NCBI RefSeq assembly: GCF_011365745.1
Contig: NZ_JAAOBY010000005.1
Span: 124,001-188,000, forward strand
DNA length: 64,000 bases
Reading direction: 5' to 3'
From: Flavobacterium turcicum
GTDB lineage: Bacteria > Bacteroidota > Bacteroidia > Flavobacteriales > Flavobacteriaceae
Shown one piece after another: positions 51,050-57,841 of the stretch (its first letter is position 1; each line of letters begins with the position of its first letter). The notes under the pieces were generated by a model that worked only from the letters and a program-made list of their open reading frames with translations, did no database searches and was not told the DNA's origin. Made by a program: the position numbers and the translations under genes.

Positions 51050-51724
51050 ATGAAAATGAAATCCTTTTATGTCGTCGCTTTTTTACTAAGTTGTTTTTTT
51101 GGTCAGGCCCAAGGTAAGCTGACGGGCAAGGTTACTGATTTTAAAAATAAACCCATTGCTGAGGCTCGAATTTACCTAGACTCTATTGACGTGAGTTGCG
51201 TGACAAACAGCGAAGGCGAATTTGAATTGGTGTTGCCGCAAAAAGTTGGTTTTATCAATGTTTACACTAAAGCATACGGCCTGTTATCTTCAAAATATAA
51301 TAACGAGGATCGCATGAGTTTTAAATATTTAGAATCGGCAAAAAACAATAAAATTCGTTTGCAAAAAGGAGAGCAGTTGCCTTTGACTTATTCTGCCGTT
51401 GATAATGAATACAAAATAAATTCTACTAAAAATGTGAATGTGCAAAACGACAAATATCAAGGTGTGTTCTCTAATATTTATGATTTGCTACGTGGTCGCG
51501 TTTCATCTGTTGTTGTGTCCAGGAATAACAAAATATCTATCAGAGGAATTAGTTCTATTCGTAATGCAGGAGAACCTCTTTTTGTAGTTGACGGAATGAT
51601 TGTTACCAGTTTAGATTATTTGTCTCCAAACAATATAAAAGATATTACTGTACTGAAAGATGCAGCTGCTGCAACCTATGGTGCACAAGGGACCAACGGC
51701 GTTATCGTTATCAAAACAAAATAA
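51050..51724 (+). CDS. Carboxypeptidase-regulatory-like plus TonB plug protein without barrel
   Basis: A 224-aa exported protein. Signal peptide 1-20, ending FGQAQ; a carboxypeptidase-D regulatory-like beta-sandwich (about 22-105, 'GKLTGKVTDFKNKPIAEARIYLDS'); and a TonB receptor plug (about 125-224) with 'YDLLRGRVSSVVVS', 'SIRGISSIRNAGEPLFVVDGMIV', and the end 'ATYGAQGTNGVIVIKTK'. It stops exactly where a SusC-type receptor would enter its 22-strand barrel, so it cannot be a pore. No frameshift or barrel remnant follows. The gene is transcribed divergently from the M14 gene and convergently with the DUF6642-like gene. Confidence 0.85.
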   Translation: MKMKSFYVVAFLLSCFFGQAQGKLTGKVTDFKNKPIAEARIYLDSIDVSCVTNSEGEFELVLPQKVGFINVYTKAYGLLSSKYNNEDRMSFKYLESAKNNKIRLQKGEQLPLTYSAVDNEYKINSTKNVNVQNDKYQGVFSNIYDLLRGRVSSVVVSRNNKISIRGISSIRNAGEPLFVVDGMIVTSLDYLSPNNIKDITVLKDAAAATYGAQGTNGVIVIKTK

Positions 51725-51763
51725 GTGAGGCTTAGTTTTTTGAAAAAAGTATTTGCGATACAA

Positions 51764-52324
51764 TTAGTAATACATTCTAAAATCTAGAAATTTACACAAA
51801 TCATATTGCTTTTGATGCAATTCTTCAACTACATTAAAAATTGAGTCATCAGCCTCAAACAAACTAAAAAACAGTTGATCCAATGCGGTGCTGCTTACTG
51901 CCGCATGCGGTGAACCGTAACCGGAGATGGCTTTAGCACAAGTAATGTCTAAAAAGTACTGCGATTCATCTGGAGTCAAATCTAATGCTTTGGTGCTGGC
52001 AAAATGAATGATTTTACCTCTCATTTTTCCTTCGAATAACTCTGCAATTTCTTCTAGGGTATAAAAATAATTGTTCAAACAAATGGTGTTGGCTTCGCCT
52101 TGCATGACCAAGTAAATGATTTCATAATTGGTGAAGTTATGATCATCATACAGTAAACTATGTAAGCGCTCCTCTAACCCTTCTATCGAGTCGCAGGTGG
52201 TATGTATGCTGCTGATTCCTTTGTCAAAAGCCAATCGTTCTAGGTGTTGTACCACTTCGGTAGTAGTAACTTCTTCAATGTCAGCAACGGCTTCAAGGCA
52301 AAAAATAAAGGTGTCGTTCTCCAT
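51764..52324 (-). CDS. DUF6642-like protein, probably lacking the active-site pair
   Basis: A 186-aa cytoplasmic protein. From memory, the order and spacing 'FIFCLEAV' - 'IHTTCDSIEGLEERL' - 'IIYLVMQGEANTI' - 'TLEEIAELFEGKMRGKIIHFAS' - 'GYGSP' - 'STALDQLFF' matches DUF6642 proteins. In that family I recall an H-G-E motif after the 'YLAF' strand and an S-C after the 'IHFG' strand, in a caspase/CHAT-like arrangement. Here those sites are M-Q-G-E (74-77) and A-S-T (109-111). The His and Cys are thus replaced. A non-catalytic role is possible. The assignment was not confirmed by search. Confidence 0.65.
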   Translation of the reverse strand: MENDTFIFCLEAVADIEEVTTTEVVQHLERLAFDKGISSIHTTCDSIEGLEERLHSLLYDDHNFTNYEIIYLVMQGEANTICLNNYFYTLEEIAELFEGKMRGKIIHFASTKALDLTPDESQYFLDITCAKAISGYGSPHAAVSSTALDQLFFSLFEADDSIFNVVEELHQKQYDLCKFLDFRMYY

Positions 52325-52488
52325 AAATTGTGAGGTTCGGTGGCAGAAACTCTCCTTTATTTTTCAAGGGATATGAATTTCTAAGTGAAAATTTTTCTGT
52401 AACAAAGATACTAAAGCCTTTCAAAACCCGAAAAAAACAACTGTGAAGGAATCCTTAATTTATACAACTAGTACACTAATTTTGCTAC

Positions 52489-53406
52489 TTACAAACGGAC
52501 AAAATCTTTTTTAAATAGCAATGAAAAACTAATTTTCAAATGTAGTTTCAAGTATTTGAACAATAAGATAGGATCAATAGTTCGCAGCGCTATTTGCATT
52601 TCAAAATGTATCATTTGCAAGACGGCTCGGTTTTCTTCCTTGGTTGTATTGAGCTGCAAGGCGTTGCGCACAATTTGGTAGGTGCTGCGGTTGTATAATC
52701 TTGTTTTTCTGTTCAAACGTTTAAAACGGCGCGAGCTTAAGGAATTACGGAGTTCTCTCTTTTTGATTAAAATACTATCAATAAAATCAAATTGATAGAA
52801 ACGCGCTGTTTTAATCCAAAAATCATAATCTTCAAATTGTAAATTTTCATTAAATCCCTGAAAACGATCGTAAACTGCTCTTCTTGCCATGGCCGAAACA
52901 GAACATACATTATTTTCAAGTCGCAACAGACTCAAATATATATCGCCTACAGCTTGTGGTTTAATTCTTTTTTTGTTTTCATCGACTTCAAAAAAGTAAT
53001 AAAAATGAGTGTCGTCTTCAAAAACTAATTCTGCATTGCCATAAACAATTCCAATATTTGAAAATTGGCTTTTTGCAAAAGCTTCTAATTGAAGTTCTAC
53101 ACAGTTGTGGGCCAATACATCATCTGCCGCCAAGTCAACTATATAACTTCCGTTGCTTTGTGCAAATGCTTTGTTGAATGATTTGGTGTTTCCTAAATTG
53201 TGTTCATTTTTAATGAATACTATGTTGGGTTCTTTTTTCAACCAAGTCGTTATTGCTTCCACAGAGTCATCGGTGCTGCAATCATCTACCACAATAAGTT
53301 CAATATTACTGTAGCTTTGATTTTTGACCGACTGCAATGCTTCTTGCACGTATTGGCCGTGATTGTAGCAAAGACATATTATGGAAACTAGCGGTTTGTC
53401 ATTCAT
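52489..53406 (-). CDS. Family 2 glycosyltransferase
   Basis: A 305-aa GT2 enzyme of a surface-glycan locus. The start MNDKPLVSIICLCYN (53406) gives the normal GT-A opening; a longer frame upstream is not supported. Motifs are 'LIVVDDCSTDDSVEAI', 'GSYIVDLAADDVLAHNC' and 'FNENLQFEDYDFWIKTARF'. The C-terminal 60 residues contain a basic, hydrophobic segment that may sit at the membrane. It is divergent from the neighbouring GT4 gene with only 48 nt between start codons. Confidence 0.9.
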   Translation of the reverse strand: MNDKPLVSIICLCYNHGQYVQEALQSVKNQSYSNIELIVVDDCSTDDSVEAITTWLKKEPNIVFIKNEHNLGNTKSFNKAFAQSNGSYIVDLAADDVLAHNCVELQLEAFAKSQFSNIGIVYGNAELVFEDDTHFYYFFEVDENKKRIKPQAVGDIYLSLLRLENNVCSVSAMARRAVYDRFQGFNENLQFEDYDFWIKTARFYQFDFIDSILIKKRELRNSLSSRRFKRLNRKTRLYNRSTYQIVRNALQLNTTKEENRAVLQMIHFEMQIALRTIDPILLFKYLKLHLKISFSLLFKKDFVRL

Positions 53407-53423
53407 TTGTACAGCAAAGTGTT

Positions 53424-53431
53424 TATATTTG
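53424..53431 (+). promoter_or_regulatory. -7 element upstream of the GT4 gene
   Basis: TATATTTG matches TAnnTTTG, 24 nt before the GT4 start codon at 53455, in the 48-nt divergent gap. The spacing to possible TTTG boxes upstream (14 or 25 nt) is not ideal. Confidence 0.4.
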
Positions 53432-53454
53432 GTGCTAAAATAGTAATTTATTGC

Positions 53455-54552
53455 ATGAGTACTCGTAAAACTAAAATAGCATTGGTGGGCGATTCCCTTG
53501 GCGGAGGCGGTGCTGAGAAAGTACAAGCACTTTTGTCTATTTTTTTTGAAAGTAAAGGCATTAACGTACACCACATTATTTTTGTTAATGACACCTCCTA
53601 TGATTATGCCGGAGAGTTGTACAATCTTGGCAAGCAAAAAGCCGAATCAAACCTTGATAAACTAAAGCGTTTAAAAAAGATCAAGACCTATTTAGCCGAG
53701 CATAATTTTGATATTATTATCGATTTTAGGTTTCGTGTAAATGTTTTTAACGAATACCTAATGGCTCATTGGGTATATAAAAAACCTGTTGTTTATACCA
53801 TACATAGTAGTATGTACACGAGTTATATTCCTGAAAGTCGTTTTTTAGCGCGACTTATCTATAGGAAGGATAGTTGGGTAGCTGTAAGTAAAGCGGTTGC
53901 ATCTGCAGTGGCAAAGCGTTACAAGAAAGAGGTAACTTCTATTTACAATCCAGTTTGTATTCAGGAAATTCAGGAATTGGCAAAAGTCGAAGTTGAAATC
54001 GAATATCCGTATATCATAGCAGTGGGGCGAATGAACGAACGAGTAAAACAATTTGATGTTTTAATTCAGGCTTTCGCTGAATCGATATTGCCACAGCAAG
54101 GCGTGCAGTTATTGTTAATCGGATCTGGTGCTTTAGAAGAGGAGTGGAAAAAAGTCGCACTAAATTGCGGTGTACAAGATTCAGTAGTTTTTGCAGGTCA
54201 GCAACAAAATCCTTTTAAATACTTAAAAAAGGCACTTTTTACAGTGGTTAGTAGTCAGTATGAAGGACTTTCAAATGTATTAATTGAAAGTCTTGCAGTT
54301 GGTACTCCCGTAGTTTCGTTTGATTGTTTTGCTGGTCCGAACGAAATTATCGATCATGAAAAAAATGGTTTACTAGTGCCAAATCAAAATCAACAAGCAC
54401 TGACAAAAGCCATAAATAGAATGATCGAGGATACTGATTTGTATCAAAAATGCAAGCGCAACGCAGCAGGCAGCATAACTCATTTTGAGCTGGAACACAT
54501 TGGTCAGCAATGGCTCCATTTTTTAAACTTAAATTCCCATTCATGCAAATAG
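53455..54552 (+). CDS. Family 4 glycosyltransferase
   Basis: A 365-aa GT-B enzyme. The start MSTRKTKIALVGDSL (53455) is preferred over an upstream in-frame Met at 53407 because it leaves room for the promoter and gives the usual 'GGGGAEKVQALL' opening. The C-terminal donor-binding half has 'IIAVGRMNERVKQFDVLIQAF', 'VVSSQYEGLSNVLIESLAVG', with the E-x7-E motif, and 'VVSFDCFAGPNEII', close to enzymes that transfer galactose or N-acetylgalactosamine type sugars. The stop overlaps the next gene's start by 10 nt, implying cotranslation. Confidence 0.9.
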   Translation: MSTRKTKIALVGDSLGGGGAEKVQALLSIFFESKGINVHHIIFVNDTSYDYAGELYNLGKQKAESNLDKLKRLKKIKTYLAEHNFDIIIDFRFRVNVFNEYLMAHWVYKKPVVYTIHSSMYTSYIPESRFLARLIYRKDSWVAVSKAVASAVAKRYKKEVTSIYNPVCIQEIQELAKVEVEIEYPYIIAVGRMNERVKQFDVLIQAFAESILPQQGVQLLLIGSGALEEEWKKVALNCGVQDSVVFAGQQQNPFKYLKKALFTVVSSQYEGLSNVLIESLAVGTPVVSFDCFAGPNEIIDHEKNGLLVPNQNQQALTKAINRMIEDTDLYQKCKRNAAGSITHFELEHIGQQWLHFLNLNSHSCK

Positions 54553-54935
54553 AAATTATTGATATCCCTAAGATTGAAAATGTTTTGGGCAATATCGCTG
54601 TTATCGAAAATGAGGTAATTCCTTTTGAAATCAAGCGCGTGTATTACCTGTATGATATTCCAAGTACATCCAAGCGGGGCGGTCATTCACATAAAAAATT
54701 ACAGCAGGTTTTAATTGCTATTTCAGGAAGTTTTGATGTGGTGCTAAATGATGGTAAAAGTCAAAAAACAATAACATTAAACAAGCCTGATAAAGGTTTG
54801 CTGTTGCGAAATAATACTTGGCGTGAATTAGAGAATTTTTCGTCAGGAGCTGTTTGTATCGTCTTGGCTTCCGAAGTTTTTGATGAAGCCGATTACATTC
54901 GGGATTTTGATGTCTTTTTACAATCGGTACAATGA
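54543..54935 (+). CDS. FdtA/QdtA-type cupin, sugar 3,4-ketoisomerase
   Basis: A 130-aa cupin of the FdtA/WxcM type that converts TDP-4-oxo-6-deoxyglucose to the 3-oxo isomer on the path to amino-deoxy sugars. Signs are the opening 'MQIEIIDIPKIEN', 'YDIPSTSKRGGHSHKKLQQVLIAI' with the HSH metal or catalytic histidines, and 'SEVFDEADYIRDFDVF'. The ATG used (54543) is inside the overlap with the upstream GT4 gene. FdtB-like aminotransferase and acyltransferase partners are not adjacent, so the pathway is incomplete in this window. Confidence 0.88.
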   Translation: MQIEIIDIPKIENVLGNIAVIENEVIPFEIKRVYYLYDIPSTSKRGGHSHKKLQQVLIAISGSFDVVLNDGKSQKTITLNKPDKGLLLRNNTWRELENFSSGAVCIVLASEVFDEADYIRDFDVFLQSVQ

Positions 54936-56014
54936 AAATCTTGTATGTAGTTCCCAGCATTAATAATGACGGAGGCGTAGCGCGTGTTTTGGCGCTAAAA
55001 GCCAATTACTTGATTCGAAATTGGCAATATGAAGTGCATATTGTGACGCAGAATCAAGGACACACACCGCTTTTTTATGAGTTTGATACTGCTATTGCAA
55101 TACATGATATTGCCCTGAAAAAAAACTCAGTAGGCTTTGTTTTCGATTATATTACCAAACTAAAAAAAATCATCAATACCGTTCAGCCCGATGTAGTTTT
55201 GGTTTGTGATAATGGTTTGAAAGCTTTTTTATTGCCTTTTTTTCTTGGTGTAAAAATGCCATTAATTTTAGAAATTCATAGTTCTAAATTTATTGAAGAG
55301 CGCCCTGCTCGACATTTTTTACATCAAGGATTTCGATGGATGAAATACAGATATAAAAACTTTTGCGCCAAGCACTTTTCTCAAATAGTGTATTTGTCTG
55401 AAAATAGTAAAAAGGAGTGGAACAATATAAATGGCGTCATTTTGCCCAACCCAGTTTGGATAGAAAATGTTGCAGTTGGTGAGGATAAACGAAAGATAGT
55501 TTTGGCAATAGCACGCAATTGTTACGAAAAGGGCCTTGACCGACTTTTGCCTATTTGGTCAGCGGTCACAAATGAACATCCGGATTGGAAACTCCATATA
55601 ATCGGAGATCAAGTAGCGCAGTTACAAGCGCAAGTTGATCTTTTGGACATCTCTGATAGTGTGTGTTTGCAGCAATCGGTCACCGCAATTGATGTTGTAT
55701 ATGCTAATGCATCAGTCTTTGTTTTAAGTTCCCGTTTTGATTGTTATCCGATGGTTTTGTTAGAAGCCATGGCTAGTGGATTGCCATGTATTGCTTATGA
55801 TTGTCCCTGCGGTCCTGCAGCTATAATTGAATCTGGAGAGACTGGGTTTTTGATTCCAAATGGCAACCAAGAATTGTTTGTTTCCCATTTAAAACAATTG
55901 CTAGCTGATGAAAACTTACGTCTTGAAATGGGAAAAAAAGGTAAAGAAAAGGTCGTTCAACAAAGTATTGATCACATTATGGAGCAGTGGAATACTTTTT
56001 TGAGAGCTATCTAA
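54932..56014 (+). CDS. Family 4 glycosyltransferase
   Basis: A 360-aa GT-B enzyme. 'MKILYVVPSINNDGGVARVLALKANYL' starts the N-terminal half (1-180); the C-terminal half has 'IIGDQVAQLQAQVDLL', 'SSRFDCYPMVLLEAMASG' with the E-x7-E motif and 'AYDCPCGPAAII'. The first four bases overlap the end of fdtA (ATGA), and its end overlaps the convergent GT2 gene by 8 nt. It is related to, but clearly distinct from, the GT4 at 53455. Confidence 0.9.
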   Translation: MKILYVVPSINNDGGVARVLALKANYLIRNWQYEVHIVTQNQGHTPLFYEFDTAIAIHDIALKKNSVGFVFDYITKLKKIINTVQPDVVLVCDNGLKAFLLPFFLGVKMPLILEIHSSKFIEERPARHFLHQGFRWMKYRYKNFCAKHFSQIVYLSENSKKEWNNINGVILPNPVWIENVAVGEDKRKIVLAIARNCYEKGLDRLLPIWSAVTNEHPDWKLHIIGDQVAQLQAQVDLLDISDSVCLQQSVTAIDVVYANASVFVLSSRFDCYPMVLLEAMASGLPCIAYDCPCGPAAIIESGETGFLIPNGNQELFVSHLKQLLADENLRLEMGKKGKEKVVQQSIDHIMEQWNTFLRAI

Positions 56015-56909
56015 AAGCTTTGCTTTTTTGTGCCAAAGTACACAAATAACCAAGTTTAAAACATTTGAAAATCCATAATCGTGGATTTTTACCAGTTAAG
56101 TTTTTTTCAATCCATTTTTTATTTCGAAGGTATAAAAATGAAGTAAAACGAACTAGTTTTAACTTTTGCAACGACAGTAAAACTTGAATAATTTTTATAA
56201 AAGAAGCGGCTATTTTTTGGTCTGTGTATAAACTTAAAGCACTATCCAATGCTTCTTTGGTTTTTAAAAGGTACATTGAATTAGAGTCAACATCAGCATG
56301 TAAAATTGGGTTGTCAATATGCTGAATGCTAGCGTTAATTAGACTTAATTGATAAGCGAGTTGCGTATCTTCGTGGCCGTATTGTTTTTTGTAGGGTTCA
56401 AATTTTATTTGATCAAAAAACGATTTTTTTATCACCGTGTTGTTAAACAGTAAAGCTTGGTATTTTCTTTTTTGTCGCTGTGTTGCCGTTTGGTCTTCTG
56501 TAAATTTGCCGTATTTCCACCTTAGTTTTTGATCGTTTGATAGACAAGATTCTGGGTGAACACGCCCACCATAAACCACATCGTATTCTTCCAGATACTC
56601 TAAGTAGGTTGCTATAAAATGAGTATTGATGCATTCTGAATCACCATCAATAAATAACAAATACTTATGTTGGGCTTGGGCAGCAAGTGAATTCCGGTTT
56701 TCTCGATGGCCTAAATTTTCTGTTAAGGCCGTAAATTGGCAATTTGCAAGTGTGTTAATTTTTTCGTTTTCGGTATTGAAAACAGATCCAGAAGCATCAT
56801 CTTGACACAAAATTTCAAAATCAATACCACAAGTTACGCATTGTTCGTGTAAGGCTTCTACCAACGGAAGTACGTTGTAGTTGTATACAGGAACAAGGAT
56901 TGAGAGCAT
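56007..56909 (-). CDS. Family 2 glycosyltransferase
   Basis: A 300-aa GT2 enzyme. '[24 protein letters not shown]' begins the GT-A domain. The DGD motif in 'HKYLLFIDGDSECI' and 'KQYGHEDTQLAYQLSL' complete the active-site framework. The C-terminus is basic and may contact the membrane. The start codon shares its first base with the last base of the ftsE stop, so it is translationally linked to ftsE, and the 3' end overlaps the GT4 gene on the other strand. Confidence 0.88.
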   Translation of the reverse strand: MLSILVPVYNYNVLPLVEALHEQCVTCGIDFEILCQDDASGSVFNTENEKINTLANCQFTALTENLGHRENRNSLAAQAQHKYLLFIDGDSECINTHFIATYLEYLEEYDVVYGGRVHPESCLSNDQKLRWKYGKFTEDQTATQRQKRKYQALLFNNTVIKKSFFDQIKFEPYKKQYGHEDTQLAYQLSLINASIQHIDNPILHADVDSNSMYLLKTKEALDSALSLYTDQKIAASFIKIIQVLLSLQKLKLVRFTSFLYLRNKKWIEKNLTGKNPRLWIFKCFKLGYLCTLAQKSKAFR

Positions 56910-57595
56910 TATGCCGTACGTTGTTGTATTACTTCAAATATTTTAGAATCTTCGCACTTCAAAGTTTTTGATGGGAATTTCATTAACAAAGCGTAATCAT
57001 GCGTTGCCATAATGATTGTTTTACCGTTAGCGTTGATTTTTTTCAATAAATCTAAAACTTCAGCACTAGTTTGTGGATCTAAATTTCCTGTAGGTTCATC
57101 GGCCAAGATTAATTCAGGGTCGTTCAGCAAGGCACGAGCAATTGCTACGCGTTGTTGCTCACCACCAGAAAGTTGATGTGGCATTTTTTTACCAAAATCT
57201 CTCATGCCTACTTTGTGCAATACTTCATCAATTTTTGCATCCATTTCACCAGGATTCGTCCAGCCAGTAGCTTTCAAAACAAACAGCATATTGTCATTGA
57301 TAGAACGGTCCGGAAGCAATTTAAAGTCTTGAAAAACAATACCAATCTTGCGTCTTAAAAACGGAATGTTATCCTCTTTTAATGTAGCTAAATCGAATTC
57401 TACCACGTGGCCTTCTCCTTCTGTCAAAGGTAAATCAGCGTATAAGGTTTTCATTAAACTACTTTTTCCAGAACCAGTTTTACCTATTATGTATAGAAAT
57501 TCCCCGTGGTTAACTTCTAAATTTACTTCACTTAAAATAGATTTTCCTTCTTGATATATGGATACGTTTTTTAAAGACAGTACGGTTTGTGACAT
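56909..57595 (-). CDS. ftsE: FtsE-type ABC ATPase
   Basis: A 228-aa ABC ATPase of the FtsE/LolD class. Walker A GKTGSGKS (38-45), Q-loop '[17 protein letters not shown]', signature '[15 protein letters not shown]', Walker B '[12 protein letters not shown]' and switch His in 'MATHDYALL'. With FtsX it controls peptidoglycan hydrolase activity at the septum. No ftsX gene is adjacent; in Bacteroidota ftsX is often elsewhere. A LolD-like or other exporter assignment cannot be excluded. Confidence 0.85.
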   Translation of the reverse strand: MSQTVLSLKNVSIYQEGKSILSEVNLEVNHGEFLYIIGKTGSGKSSLMKTLYADLPLTEGEGHVVEFDLATLKEDNIPFLRRKIGIVFQDFKLLPDRSINDNMLFVLKATGWTNPGEMDAKIDEVLHKVGMRDFGKKMPHQLSGGEQQRVAIARALLNDPELILADEPTGNLDPQTSAEVLDLLKKINANGKTIIMATHDYALLMKFPSKTLKCEDSKIFEVIQQRTA

Positions 57596-57779
57596 AATTT
57601 GTATTTGTTTGTGCGGTAAAAGTACTAAGATAACGCTGGTATTACAAATAAATTATTGGCTTGGAACTCAAATTTTGTAATTTGGTCACGTTTAAAGATG
57701 CCAAACGAAAAAGGTAAGGCTTTATGTTACGAAAGTTGTTGCCACAGCACTAGCTTTCATAAAAAAGGATAATAAAAAC

Positions 57780-57798
57780 GGTAACGGATTCGTTATCC
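57780..57798. repeat. Small inverted repeat upstream of the TPR gene
   Basis: GGTAACG...CGTTATCC with a 4-nt centre forms an imperfect inverted repeat just upstream of the -7 element at 57813-57820. It could be an operator; that is only a guess from position. Confidence 0.25.
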
Positions 57799-57812
57799 AT
57801 TGCAGAATACAA

Positions 57813-57820
57813 TACATTTG
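57813..57820 (+). promoter_or_regulatory. -7 element upstream of the TPR protein gene
   Basis: TACATTTG matches TAnnTTTG, about 22 nt before the ATG at 57842. The -33 half is not clear. Confidence 0.45.
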
Positions 57821-57841
57821 AATTATAAAAATAAAATCACA

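Noticed and set aside
53407..53454. Longer start for the GT4 gene at 53407
   Set aside because: It would run through the -7 promoter element and does not match the normal start of this enzyme family.
53407..53637. Longer start for the GT2 gene (77 extra residues)
   Set aside because: It overlaps the divergent GT4 gene's start and carries no family similarity; MNDKPLVSIIC is a standard GT2 start.
57403..57410. CCACGTGG palindrome as a parS site
   Set aside because: It is inside ftsE, far from parAB, and the flanking bases do not extend the palindrome.
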